Shown: positions 55,176 through 64,000 of the stretch, piece after piece
Numbering within the stretch: position 1 is the first letter of the stretch
Layout: each line of letters starts with the position of its first letter
Assembly (NCBI RefSeq): GCF_025995235.1
Contig: NZ_BAPT01000057.1
Coordinates: forward strand, 1-64,000
Length of the DNA stretch: 64,000 nucleotides
Direction: 5' to 3'
Source: Ameyamaea chiangmaiensis
GTDB lineage: Bacteria; Pseudomonadota; Alphaproteobacteria; Acetobacterales; Acetobacteraceae
The notes under the pieces: model-generated
The model's input: only the letters and a program-made list of their open reading frames with translations
Told to the model about the DNA's origin: nothing
Database searches by the model: none
Translations under genes and position numbers: made by a program

Positions 55176-55211
55176 TAGAGAAAAGTGTTTTCCGCGCGAA
55201 TAATTTCTCTA
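55176..55211. repeat. AT-rich inverted repeat upstream of the antiporter gene
   Basis: TAGAGAAA (55176-55183) and TTTCTCTA (55204-55211) are perfect inverted 8-mers, 20 bp apart, in an AT-rich 91-nt gap. They could be a regulator binding site or a weak hairpin after sufE. Confidence 0.45.
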
Positions 55212-55248
55212 CTATTACCTTTCTTTTGATGTGAACAACGGAGAGGTC

Positions 55249-56472
55249 ATGGCGGATATTATGGCCTTAGTCTTGGATGCGCTGGTGTTTGTTCTGTTGC
55301 CATGGCTGATGTGGCGCCTGACGCAACGGACCATGCCGATCGTCGTCCTGCCTATTCTGGTCGGGATCACGCTCGCGGTCACCCGTTGGCCCCTGGGATG
55401 GGCGGGAATTCCGTCGCTGTATGGCACGTATATCGGCTGGGTTGCCGTTCTGGTTCTGGCCTTCACCGCCGGGCTGGAGATGTGGCAGCACCCCGGTGCG
55501 GACGCGGGCGAGGCATCGACGAACGCGGGACTTGGCCGTTTGCTTGGCAGTGCGTTGTTCGCATTGCTGATCCCGTTCGTCATTGGGACGACGCTTATTC
55601 ATCGGTTCTTCCTGTCGCTGCCCGGGTGGCAGGCCCCGGGAACGGGTCTGTGGATTCAGGCCATGTCGATCGGACTGTGTCTGGCGGTCAGTGCGCTGCC
55701 GGTCCTGATCGGACTGGTGCGCGAACTCGGCCCGCATGATCGGCCCTTGGGACAGACGGCGCTTAAAATCGCCGTCGTGGACGATGCCGCCCTTTGGATC
55801 GGGCTCGCGGGGCTGGAGATCATGGCCAAGGGCACGGCGGCCTTGCATGGCTGGACGATCCACCAGTTCGCTGCCGTGGTGATACTTGTCGTTCTGGCGT
55901 TAGCGGGTCGTTGGGCGACGCGGCATGTCCGCAATCCGCCGGTGCTCGCCATCTGGGCGGCGTTGCCTATCTGGCTGGCGGGTGGTGCGTGGGCCAGCAT
56001 GCAGCTTGGCCTGCATGAACTGATCGGGGCGTATTTCGCCGGTGCGGTGATGCCGCCGGCGTGGGTCCGCAGGCTGCCGGTCGAGCAGGTCGGCACGTTT
56101 GCCCTGATCTGGCTGGCGCCCCTGTTCTTCGGCCATAGTGGACTGAATATCGACGGCAGGGCGCTGACGTGGCCGTCGGTGCTCGCGTCCGTCATGCTGG
56201 TCGTGATGTCCGTGTCCACGAAGATCGGTGCCGTTGTCGCGGTGCCGCCCGTCGGCGGCATGCGCTGGCGCGACGCGCTGGGCGTGGGGTCTTTGTTGCA
56301 GTGCAAGGGGCTTATGGAAATCGTCGCGGCGACCATCCTGCACAGCCGTGGCATGATTTCGGAGTTCGCGTTCGCCTCCCTGATGGTTTTGGCCGTGGCC
56401 TCCACGACCCTGACCGGGCCTTTGTTCCGCATGGTGGTCCCGAAGCGACGGGCGGTGCTGGCGTCCGCCTGA
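55249..56472 (+). CDS. Cation:proton antiporter (CPA2-type)
   Basis: 407-aa membrane protein with about 11-12 hydrophobic helices. The motif ALKIAVVDDAALW, with paired acidic residues in a core helix, resembles the Asp pair used for Na+/H+ or K+/H+ exchange in CPA families. No cytoplasmic RCK/TrkA domain is present. ATG 55249 has GGAGAG close upstream; a GTG at 55231 would add 6 residues. Ion specificity cannot be read. Confidence 0.85.
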   Translation: MADIMALVLDALVFVLLPWLMWRLTQRTMPIVVLPILVGITLAVTRWPLGWAGIPSLYGTYIGWVAVLVLAFTAGLEMWQHPGADAGEASTNAGLGRLLGSALFALLIPFVIGTTLIHRFFLSLPGWQAPGTGLWIQAMSIGLCLAVSALPVLIGLVRELGPHDRPLGQTALKIAVVDDAALWIGLAGLEIMAKGTAALHGWTIHQFAAVVILVVLALAGRWATRHVRNPPVLAIWAALPIWLAGGAWASMQLGLHELIGAYFAGAVMPPAWVRRLPVEQVGTFALIWLAPLFFGHSGLNIDGRALTWPSVLASVMLVVMSVSTKIGAVVAVPPVGGMRWRDALGVGSLLQCKGLMEIVAATILHSRGMISEFAFASLMVLAVASTTLTGPLFRMVVPKRRAVLASA

Positions 56473-56490
56473 CGCCGGGGACCTCTTCCC

Positions 56491-56516
56491 GGGGGCACAT
56501 GATCACCCGTGCCCCC
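56491..56516 (+). terminator. Hairpin after the antiporter gene
   Basis: GGGGGCAC and GTGCCCCC form an 8-bp stem around a 10-base loop, starting 18 nt after the antiporter stop. It is followed by C residues, not T, so termination without Rho is doubtful. The rest of the gap to 56664 shows no gene. Confidence 0.4.
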
Positions 56517-56664
56517 CCCCCGCCGGCCGACAGGGTCGATCGCGAGCCTGCACGCGTGCTCAATCCAGCCTTTTGCCGCTTTGGTTTGACAGGTCTTGTG
56601 CCACGCTTCCTAAGATGAACGGCAGCGACGACCAGCCGGTGCAGGCGACGGAGGAGTGCGGCAG

Positions 56665-57825
56665 ATGGACGGATCACACGGGGTCGATGCCCAGACCCGG
56701 CAGGATGAACGTCTGGCCGCCCTGCTGCCGCGCTTTGCCGAACGCGCGGCCGTGCATGACCGGTCCGGCGAGATCGCCCTCGAGACGTTGGACGACCTTC
56801 GTCAGGCGGGGTTTCTCGCGCTGGCCGTGCCGCGCGAGAAGGGCGGTGGTGGGATCGGGTTGCGCCGGACCGTCGACCTCGTCGCGCGCGTCGCCCGGGC
56901 GGATCCGTCATCGGCGCTTATTCTGGCCATGCAATATCTCCAGACGGCCGGCATCGCGTGCTCGTCGACATGGCCGGATGACCTGCGTGATGAAGTGCTC
57001 GGCTCTGTTGTTCGTGACGGCGCTCTGGTCAACGCGCTGCGGGTCGAGCCGGACCTGGGCACCCCGGCGCGCGGCGGTGTCCCCGCCACGCGCGTGCGGC
57101 GCGCGGGTGGCCGATGGCTGCTGAGCGGGCAGAAAATTTTCTCCACGGGCTCAAGCGCGCTGACGTGGGGTCTGGTCTGGGGTGTGACGGACGAGCCCGA
57201 ACCACGCGTTGGCCAGATTGTCGTGCCGCTCGACCTGCCGGGCGTCCGGATCGAGAAAAGCTGGCATCATCTGGGGATGCGCGCCACCGGAAGCCATACA
57301 TTCGTGTTCGACGATGTGGACATCCCCGACCGATATCTGACGTCGTTGCAGCCGGTGGGCGCGGGCAGCCCAGAGACGGCGAGTGTCGCGCGCTGGCATG
57401 CCATAATCGTTGCGGGCCTGTACGATGCGATCGCGCGTTCGGCGCGAGACTGGCTGGTGGACTTCCTGCACAGCCGGGTGCCGTCGGCCCTGGGCCGGTC
57501 GCTGGCGACGCTGCCGCGTTTTCACAGCGTGCTGGGTGAGATCGATGGTCTTCTTTTGGTCAACACCGCCCTCATGGAACGGGGGTTGACGCAGGCCGAG
57601 GCCGGGCAAAGGGCGGAGGACGATGGTCAGATCAAGCGGATCATGACCGAGAATGCCATCGCCGCGGTCGCCAAGGCGATCGAAGTCACCGGCAATCCGG
57701 GCCTGAGCCAGGACAACCCGCTGGAGCGCCACTACCGCAATGTCCTGTGCGGACGGATCCACACGCCCCAGGCCGACATGGTGCTGGAGAGCGCCGGCAA
57801 GCATGTCCTCGTGCCCGCGCCCTGA
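56665..57825 (+). CDS. Acyl-CoA dehydrogenase-fold flavoprotein
   Basis: 386-aa protein with the acyl-CoA dehydrogenase order: N-terminal helices (DDLRQAGFLALAVPREKGG), middle beta domain (SGQKIFSTGSSALTW, HHLGMRATGSHTFVFDDVDIP) and a C-terminal helical domain. The pattern is closer to the SfnB/DszC monooxygenase-like branch than to fatty-acid enzymes, and the usual catalytic Glu is not obvious. GGAGGAG at 56650-56656 supports ATG 56665 over a GTG at 56656. The substrate is unknown; no partner flavin reductase gene is adjacent. Confidence 0.8.
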   Translation: MDGSHGVDAQTRQDERLAALLPRFAERAAVHDRSGEIALETLDDLRQAGFLALAVPREKGGGGIGLRRTVDLVARVARADPSSALILAMQYLQTAGIACSSTWPDDLRDEVLGSVVRDGALVNALRVEPDLGTPARGGVPATRVRRAGGRWLLSGQKIFSTGSSALTWGLVWGVTDEPEPRVGQIVVPLDLPGVRIEKSWHHLGMRATGSHTFVFDDVDIPDRYLTSLQPVGAGSPETASVARWHAIIVAGLYDAIARSARDWLVDFLHSRVPSALGRSLATLPRFHSVLGEIDGLLLVNTALMERGLTQAEAGQRAEDDGQIKRIMTENAIAAVAKAIEVTGNPGLSQDNPLERHYRNVLCGRIHTPQADMVLESAGKHVLVPAP

Positions 57826-57919
57826 GGCGGACGTCGGCGCCCGGAGTCCGCGTCCTCATGTGACACTCGTGCAACAGGTTCTACCCTCACTGTCGCGCAT
57901 CTCTCGCTGCCGGTTTGAT

Positions 57920-57936
57920 ATGTTATAATATACCAT
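57920..57936 (+). promoter_or_regulatory. Zur-like palindrome and -10 element before TonB receptor
   Basis: ATGTTATAATATACCAT is a 17-bp palindrome about a central A with a single mismatched pair, resembling the TGTTATA-N-TATAACA class of Zur operators. It covers a TATAAT at 57924-57929 and lies about 40 nt before the receptor start, a position suited to repression. Confidence 0.5.
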
Positions 57937-57976
57937 ATATACCGGGCGCGGTATCGAGTGTCTCATCAGGCAGGTC

Positions 57977-60304
57977 ATGACTCCCATTTCAAAACCGCGC
58001 TCTCTCGCTCTCTGGCTGGCGGCAACCGCGCTGTGTTCGGCTGCGACGATGGTTCCCTCACGCGCGCGGACGACGGCGCCCGACAGCAGCCAGTCGACGC
58101 CCCAACCGGCCGGCGTTCATGCGAAGCCGCTCGCCCCGGCCAAGCGGTCGAGCGCCGTTTCGCGTTCGTCGTTTACGGGGGGGGCGTCCCAGCAGACGGT
58201 GACGGACACGCTGGACACGAACGAGGAGCATATCGTCGTCAACGCGCATCTCGATCAGCGTCGCGCGGCGTTGCAGCCGTCCACCGGTGCCACGACCTAT
58301 CGTTTTTCGCGCCAGGATCTGGAGACGATCCCGGGGGGCGACAATGCGCCTCTGAACGGCGTTCTGCTGCAGGCCCCGGGCGTGGCGCAGGACAGTTACG
58401 GCCAGATCCACGTTCGCGGCGATCATAATGAAGTGCAGTTCCGGCTCGACGGCGTCGGACTGCCCGAGGGGATGAGCGTGTTCGGACAGGCGCTGATGAC
58501 GCGCTTTGCCCATTCCATGTCCCTGACCACGGGGGCGTTGCCCAGCGAATACGGATTTCTTCAGGCCGGCGTTATCGATATCTCGACCAAGAACGGCAGT
58601 GCCGATCGCGGCGGCGAGGTCTCGATCTACGGTGGTGCGCGGGATTACTTCTTCCCCTCGCTTCAATATGGTGGCCATGCCGGGAAATGGGATTTCTTCG
58701 CCACCGGCGATTTCGTCCATGATCGCGTCGGCATCGAGAACCCGACGTCGAGTTTCAATGCTCTGCATGATCTGAGCAACCAGTATCATTTCCTGGGTCA
58801 TCTGCGGTACACGGCCGATTCCAACACCCGGATCAGCCTGACGGCGGGTGTGTCCAATGCCGAGTATCAGCTTCCGAACAATCCCGGTCAGCAGAGACAG
58901 TTTGCCAATCCGAGCTATCTCGGCAGTTCGCTGGAACAGACGAATTATGGTTCCGTCGACAGCGCGAGTCTGAATGAGCGTCAGAAGCAGATCACCGATT
59001 TCGGAATCCTGTCCCTGCAAAAAGATATCGGCTCGAACATCAGCCTTCAGGCGTCGGCGATCGTGCGTTATTCGTCGCTGGGCTATTCGCCCGACGCCCT
59101 GGGTGATCTGGTCTATAACGGTATTTCCCAGCGGGCCCAGCGCTCGGTCTTTTCGTCGGGCTCGCAGACGGACGTCACGTGGCGGGCCGCTCCTGACCAT
59201 ACGGTGCGGTTCGGTTATCAGGCTTATGTGGAGCGGAATATTTCGAAGACCGATTCCGTCGTCTATGCGCAGACGGGCGAAGACGAGACCGGAGCGGCCG
59301 TGTTCAACGGCGATACACTCAACATTCATGACGGGAACGGACGGACAGGCTGGATCTATGGTCTGTACGCCCAGGACGAATGGCACCCGTTGCATAACCT
59401 GACGATCAATTACGGCCTGAGATTTGATGGCGTGGACGAGTACACCCATTCGAAGCAGATCAGCCCCCGCATCAACATCGTGTATCAGCCATGGCACGGT
59501 GGCGTGCTTCACGCGGGATATTCACGCTACTTCACGCCGCCGCCGTTCGAGATCGTGGGCGGAACGCAGCTGAGCAAATATGCGAACACCTCAGCCGCGC
59601 CCGGAACGCTTCAGGACTCGACCGTCAAGGCCGAGCGCGATCATTACTTTGACGCCGGCTTCGCGCAGGAGATTCTGCCGGGTTGGCATGCATCGTTCGA
59701 CGCCTATCTGAAGATCGCGAAGAACATGATCGACGAGGGGCAATTCGGATCCCCGATCGTGCTGTCGGCGTTCAATTACCGTCGCGGCCAGGTGCATGGG
59801 TATGAATTTGCCACGAACTACGACCGTGGTCCGTTCAGCGTTTATGGTAACGTCGCGTGGTCACGCGCGATCGGCAAGGACATCACGACGGCACAATGGA
59901 ATTTCGATCCCGACGATCTGGCTTATGCCCGTCATCGATGGATCCATCTTGACCACGATCAGCGATGGACGGCATCGGCCGGCGGAAGCTACCGGTTCTG
60001 GTACAAAACGGGTCATCCGCTGATGCTGTCGGCCACGATGGTCTATGGCAGTGGTCTGCGCGAGGATTCCGACATCCCGAACGGGGCTTCGGTGCCGCAG
60101 TATGTGACGTTCAACCTGTCGCTCGTGCAGAGCTTCGAGGATCTGTTCCATATGTCGTTCCTCAAGCGTACGCAGGTTCGCCTCGACGTCACCAACCTGT
60201 TCGATGCGCGCTACGAGTTGCGGAGCGGCACGGGCATTGGCGTCGGCGCACCGCAATATGGCCTGCGCCGCACGATCCTGACCGGGATTTCGCAGCGCTT
60301 CTGA
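57977..60304 (+). CDS. TonB-dependent outer membrane receptor
   Basis: 775-aa outer-membrane transporter. It has a signal peptide (to about residue 31), a likely TonB box EEHIVVNA (83-90), a plug domain (about 100-215 with RLDGVGLPEG) and a 22-strand-type barrel ending in terminal Phe. No N-terminal signalling (STN) domain, so it is not a transducer. A Zur-like operator upstream and His-containing loops (RHRWIHLDHD) suggest zinc or zinc-chelate uptake, but siderophores or nucleosides remain possible. It converges on guaD with a 10-nt gap. Confidence 0.88.
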   Translation: MTPISKPRSLALWLAATALCSAATMVPSRARTTAPDSSQSTPQPAGVHAKPLAPAKRSSAVSRSSFTGGASQQTVTDTLDTNEEHIVVNAHLDQRRAALQPSTGATTYRFSRQDLETIPGGDNAPLNGVLLQAPGVAQDSYGQIHVRGDHNEVQFRLDGVGLPEGMSVFGQALMTRFAHSMSLTTGALPSEYGFLQAGVIDISTKNGSADRGGEVSIYGGARDYFFPSLQYGGHAGKWDFFATGDFVHDRVGIENPTSSFNALHDLSNQYHFLGHLRYTADSNTRISLTAGVSNAEYQLPNNPGQQRQFANPSYLGSSLEQTNYGSVDSASLNERQKQITDFGILSLQKDIGSNISLQASAIVRYSSLGYSPDALGDLVYNGISQRAQRSVFSSGSQTDVTWRAAPDHTVRFGYQAYVERNISKTDSVVYAQTGEDETGAAVFNGDTLNIHDGNGRTGWIYGLYAQDEWHPLHNLTINYGLRFDGVDEYTHSKQISPRINIVYQPWHGGVLHAGYSRYFTPPPFEIVGGTQLSKYANTSAAPGTLQDSTVKAERDHYFDAGFAQEILPGWHASFDAYLKIAKNMIDEGQFGSPIVLSAFNYRRGQVHGYEFATNYDRGPFSVYGNVAWSRAIGKDITTAQWNFDPDDLAYARHRWIHLDHDQRWTASAGGSYRFWYKTGHPLMLSATMVYGSGLREDSDIPNGASVPQYVTFNLSLVQSFEDLFHMSFLKRTQVRLDVTNLFDARYELRSGTGIGVGAPQYGLRRTILTGISQRF

Positions 60305-60314
60305 CGGGAAGACT

Positions 60315-61628
60315 TCAGTTCGCCGGCCGGTGCTCATGGACGCGCCGGCCGGCGATATAGGTCTCGCGGACACAGCGTTCGTCACCCAGAGACATCAGCG
60401 CGAACAGGACATCGGTCAGGTCGCGCGCGCCCCCGGTTCGTAATGCCAGCAGCGGCGTTGCGCCCGGATCGAGAACGCACAGATCGGCATCCATACCGAC
60501 GGCGACCGTGCCGATACGATGGTCGAGGTGAAGCGCCCGCGCGTTGCCGGCCGTTGCCAGCCAAAACCCCTGAACGGCGTGCAGCCGTTGCCCCAGCGCC
60601 TGCGCGACCTTGTAGCCATCGCCCAGCGTTCGCAGGGCCGAAAGCGATGTGCCGGCACCCACATCCGAGCCCAGTCCACACCGCACCGGCCGGGGGCGGC
60701 GCATGGCGCCGAACAGATCGAAAGTACCACTGCCGAGAAACAGATTCGAACTGGGACAGTGGGCGACGCCGCACTGTGCCTCATGGCATCGGTCGAGTTC
60801 GTCGGTGCCGAGATAGATGCCGTGCCCCAGTACCGAGCGCGGGCCGATCAGACCAGCATGGCCATACACGTCGAGGTAGTCGCGCCGATCGGGAAACAGG
60901 CTGCGCACCCAGTCGATTTCCGCCGTGTTTTCGGCGATGTGCGTCTGCATGTAGAGACCGTCATGTTCGCGCAGGAGCGCCCCCGCCATATCGAGCTGCG
61001 CCTGGGTGCTGGTGGGGGCGAAACGCGGGGTGACGGCATAGCGAAGTCGTCCGCGACCGTGCCAGCGACTGATGAGCGCCTTGGACTCGTCATACCCGCC
61101 TTGCGCGGTGTCGCGCAGCGCGTCGGGCGCGTTGCGGTCCATCAGAACCTTTCCGGCGATCATCAGCGCGCCCAGCGCCTCGGCATGGGTGAAGAACGCG
61201 TCGACCGACTCCGGGTGGACCGTGCAATAGACGCAGGCGGTCGTGGTTCCGGCGGCGATCAGTTGGCTCAGGAAAGCGTCGGCGACATGATCGGCGTGCG
61301 CGCGGTCGGCGAAGGCCGCCTCGGCCGGGAACACATAGCGCTCCAGCCATGTCAGCAGTTGCTCGCCATAGGAACCGGTGACCCCGAGCTGGGGGTAATG
61401 CACATGCGCGTCGATGAACCCGGCGCCAATCAGTCCAGGCGCGATGTGCACCGTGGCGTCGGCAGGGACGTCGCGCGCGTCATAGGGCGCGACATGGGTC
61501 AGAACGCCGTCACGGGCGACGACCAGCGCGTCACGGACATGAACAAGGCACGATTCGGGCGGCTGCTCGAACGGATTGCCGGAAAAGGTGACGACGTCGC
61601 CACGAAGGGCGAGGGGTGGAATGGGCAC
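60315..61628 (-). CDS. guaD: Guanine deaminase
   Basis: Zinc amidohydrolase converting guanine to xanthine. The 437-aa protein shows IDAHVHYPQ, THIAENTAEIDWV, LGHGIYL, HCPSSNLFLGSG and GLGSDVGAGTS, the metal and substrate pattern of guanine deaminase. With adenine deaminase (22129) it covers purine base salvage. It is 62 nt after the FUSC gene on the same strand. Confidence 0.94.
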   Translation of the reverse strand: MPIPPLALRGDVVTFSGNPFEQPPESCLVHVRDALVVARDGVLTHVAPYDARDVPADATVHIAPGLIGAGFIDAHVHYPQLGVTGSYGEQLLTWLERYVFPAEAAFADRAHADHVADAFLSQLIAAGTTTACVYCTVHPESVDAFFTHAEALGALMIAGKVLMDRNAPDALRDTAQGGYDESKALISRWHGRGRLRYAVTPRFAPTSTQAQLDMAGALLREHDGLYMQTHIAENTAEIDWVRSLFPDRRDYLDVYGHAGLIGPRSVLGHGIYLGTDELDRCHEAQCGVAHCPSSNLFLGSGTFDLFGAMRRPRPVRCGLGSDVGAGTSLSALRTLGDGYKVAQALGQRLHAVQGFWLATAGNARALHLDHRIGTVAVGMDADLCVLDPGATPLLALRTGGARDLTDVLFALMSLGDERCVRETYIAGRRVHEHRPAN

Positions 61629-61690
61629 GGTGGTCGGTCCTTCGGGGCGCGCGTTTGCCGCACCGTTCGCACACGTTTCCGCCGCCGGGG

Positions 61691-63877
61691 TCAGGCACCG
61701 TCGACCCGTCGATATGGACGTTGTGCGTTCAGGAAGTCGGCGTTCTGGTCGAGTTCGTTCGAGATGACCAGCAGATACGCGATGGCGCGCGTCATCTCCA
61801 GACGTTTTTCGATGTCGCTTTCGCGGATTTCAAGCTGCCGCAGTATCCGCGTGGCGGCATGGGCCATGGCGGCCGTGCGACCATAGCGACCGGTAAACTG
61901 GGTCATCCGCCGCAGGACCACCTCCACCGGTCGCCGGGCGGAGGGCGGCAGTTGCTGGCGCGCGTGCAGATGGCGCAGGCGAATGACGTTCAGCCCGATG
62001 GTCATCGCCGCCAGCGTGCCCTGGAGATAAGCCTCGATCACGGGGGCCGGCGCCGGGCCGGCGTGCCGGACGACGCGCGCCATGCGGTCGGCGCTGTAAC
62101 CCACCCAGCGGCGCGTATCGGGTAACGCCGGGCTGGCGGCCAGACGCCGCAGATCGCCCAGAATACGCCCGCGCATCCGCCAGCGCACGGAGTCGGTGTT
62201 GAACGGAAGTACCATGCGGAAGATCAGGACCGCGCAGCCCGCGCCCAGAACCGTGGCCACGGCGCTGTTGAAATAGGCGATCTCCGTCTCCCGCCCACCG
62301 TTGAGCGGCGAGATCATATTGATGGTGAAGATGTTGTAGGCTGCGGCGGCCAGGGCGGTGGACGCGTTGCGCGCGGCCAGTCCGCCCACGATCATCGGCA
62401 CGGCCAGAACGGCGGCCAGAGTCGTCGGATCATTGACGGCCGGCACGACCCAGAGCGACATGATTCCGGCGACGATTGCGGCCGCCACCGTTCCGCGGAA
62501 GAAGTTGCTGGTGGCGATCACCGGGTTCTCGCGGGTCGCGAACAGACCGACCGTGAGCGAGATGATGGTGATGAAGCCAAGGCCGCTTGACCATGCGGTG
62601 ACTTCCCAGATGAGCGACGCCACCGTGATGCTGGCGGTGGCGCGGATGCCGTTATGCAGGGCCTCGGTGTAATCGCGCGGTGCCGGCAGGCGGAAATGGA
62701 AATGGTCGCGCACGTCGGGGCGTGTGCTGGCGTGGAACTCGCGCAGTGCGAAATACAGGTCGTCCAGCAACTCCCACAGGGCCTGATGAAGAACGCGGCG
62801 GTCGAGCAACATCGTCATGTGCTCTTCGCTCACGCCCCCCTGCGGCGGCAGTTCCTCGCCCAGGGCGGCGGTGATCCGGGCTCTGCACTGGTCCTGCAGG
62901 GCACGCACGCGGACCATGGCGTTCGCCGCGCCTTCGTCGTGTGCCAGCAGGGGGGGGATGTCGCGCATCAGGTCGCGTGCCATCCCGGCCGTGGCGCGGA
63001 AATCGCTCTGCTCGTCCGGTAGCGCGGCCATGCGCGTGGCCATGCCGAGCGCGCGCGACAGCAGGACGGACACGGCCGCCAGTGCCGCCCGGGCGTGGTC
63101 GCCCTCGCTGCCGTGGTGGCCCATTTCGACTTCGGTGAATTCGATCTGGTCGTTGATCGTCAGGATTGTGCCGAACAGCGCGCGCGAGCGCTGAAAGGCG
63201 TGTTCGCCACCGTCGAGAACGTGCGCAACCGCATCGGTTGCGCTGTCCATGGCCGATGTCAGCTTGGCGCGGAGGGCGATGCGGGCCTGTGTCTCGCCAT
63301 TGATGGCAAACAGGGCGGCCAGGGATCCTTCGACCACGATGCCCAGCATGATGTAGGTCGAGCGCGACACGGCGACGGTAAAGATGTCGTTCGGGTTCGA
63401 CGCCGCCGCAAGTCCGACGATCGCGCAGCTATATCCGGCGAGGACGGCGGCATAGGCGCGGAAATTGCGCACCATCGTCGCGACCGTGCAGCACAGGCCG
63501 AGCCATAAGGCGATGGCAGGCAGAAACAGGAAGGGCTGCTGGGGAAACAGAGCTGTGAACAGCACGGCCATGACCACGCCCACGGCGGTACCGACGACAC
63601 GCCAGCGCGATTTGGACAGACTTTCCCCGCGCGAGTTCTGGGCCACGATCCAAACGGTCATGGCCGACCATTGCGGGCTGTCGAGTTCCATCCACATGGC
63701 GATCAGCAACGAGATGATCGCCGCCGCCGTCGTCCTGACCGCGAACAGCAGCGACGCCGGCGACGGCGCGTACAGCCACGCCAGACCAGATGGCCGCGCC
63801 ATCCAGGCGGACACGGCGGACTGTACGGCGGTCGCTCGTCGGGACCGGGACGACTGAGGGGTGGACGAGGCAGTCAT
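61691..63877 (-). CDS. FUSC-family efflux/membrane protein (AaeB-like)
   Basis: 728-aa membrane protein with two blocks of about five or six hydrophobic helices (about 45-190 and 405-565), separated by a soluble helical domain, with a second soluble domain at the C-terminus. This is the FUSC/AaeB layout of exporters for aromatic acids. No AaeA-type fusion protein is adjacent within the window; it may lie beyond the right edge. Substrate unknown. Confidence 0.88.
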   Translation of the reverse strand: MTASSTPQSSRSRRATAVQSAVSAWMARPSGLAWLYAPSPASLLFAVRTTAAAIISLLIAMWMELDSPQWSAMTVWIVAQNSRGESLSKSRWRVVGTAVGVVMAVLFTALFPQQPFLFLPAIALWLGLCCTVATMVRNFRAYAAVLAGYSCAIVGLAAASNPNDIFTVAVSRSTYIMLGIVVEGSLAALFAINGETQARIALRAKLTSAMDSATDAVAHVLDGGEHAFQRSRALFGTILTINDQIEFTEVEMGHHGSEGDHARAALAAVSVLLSRALGMATRMAALPDEQSDFRATAGMARDLMRDIPPLLAHDEGAANAMVRVRALQDQCRARITAALGEELPPQGGVSEEHMTMLLDRRVLHQALWELLDDLYFALREFHASTRPDVRDHFHFRLPAPRDYTEALHNGIRATASITVASLIWEVTAWSSGLGFITIISLTVGLFATRENPVIATSNFFRGTVAAAIVAGIMSLWVVPAVNDPTTLAAVLAVPMIVGGLAARNASTALAAAAYNIFTINMISPLNGGRETEIAYFNSAVATVLGAGCAVLIFRMVLPFNTDSVRWRMRGRILGDLRRLAASPALPDTRRWVGYSADRMARVVRHAGPAPAPVIEAYLQGTLAAMTIGLNVIRLRHLHARQQLPPSARRPVEVVLRRMTQFTGRYGRTAAMAHAATRILRQLEIRESDIEKRLEMTRAIAYLLVISNELDQNADFLNAQRPYRRVDGA

Positions 63878-64000
63878 GCGCGCGCTTTGGACCAGTAAGG
63901 ACGCGAAGGGTAGCCGAACGGCAGGGCGAAAGCTCCGCGCAACGCACGCATGACTGCCATTTACTGATTGTTCAAGAGTGCGTGACCGTCCGGGTAGTTT

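Overview
This 64 kb window is high-GC alphaproteobacterial chromosome. Gene content suggests a member of the Acetobacteraceae or a close relative in Rhodospirillales: a bamA-skp-lpxD-fabZ-lpxA-lpxI block using LpxI rather than LpxH, CcrM (GANTC) methyltransferase next to rnhB, a TIGR02302/DUF4175 protein beside lysA, EcfG-type stress promoters and a Che3-like chemosensory operon. This placement comes from protein families, not from a database search. I see no tRNA, rRNA, CRISPR array, insertion sequence or prophage; the DNA reads as core chromosome with a few accessory genes.

Layout. 1-7127 (+): outer-membrane biogenesis and lipid A synthesis (bamA, incomplete at the left edge, a skp-like gene, lpxD, fabZ, lpxA, lpxI), then gloA. 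7139-7522 (-): a small membrane protein with a kinase-like H-box. 7679-10898 (+): rpmH-rnpA-yidD-yidC-engB, then argB. 11818-17000: a monocarboxylate uptake and activation locus (DUF3311 + MctP-like symporter divergent from acs), then a minus-strand lysA-TIGR02302-MFS run. 21190-29000: cdd, a host-attachment-family protein, adenine deaminase, an RND pump and an EmrB-type MFS pump. 29029-31707: a CsbD-like stress protein, rnhB-ccrM, and a lone receiver protein. 31790-36704: an APH(6)-like kinase, pssA-psd, gloB-gst and a DUF2125 protein. 36671-37086: an AT-rich intergenic region with three perfect DnaA boxes, a candidate replication origin. 36956-41111: plsC, an ftsE-ftsX-ydcF operon and two small membrane proteins.

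41374-52659 (+) is the most interesting block: cheW-cheR(TPR)-cheW-mcp-cheA(REC)-cheB followed by two hybrid histidine kinases, with no CheY, flagellar gene or diguanylate cyclase. It resembles the Che3 pathway of Rhodocista/Azospirillum and the Wsp system, but its output appears to be histidine kinases. hslVU, sufE, a cation/proton antiporter, an acyl-CoA-dehydrogenase-like flavoprotein, a TonB-dependent receptor behind a Zur-like palindrome, guanine deaminase and a FUSC-family pump complete the window.

Regulatory signals read directly include GGAAC-N16/17-CGTT promoters in front of both the CsbD gene and the lone receiver gene, six GANTC sites in 100 bp upstream of rnhB-ccrM, a sigma-70 promoter for rpmH, and a 9-bp direct repeat with 21-bp spacing in front of acs.
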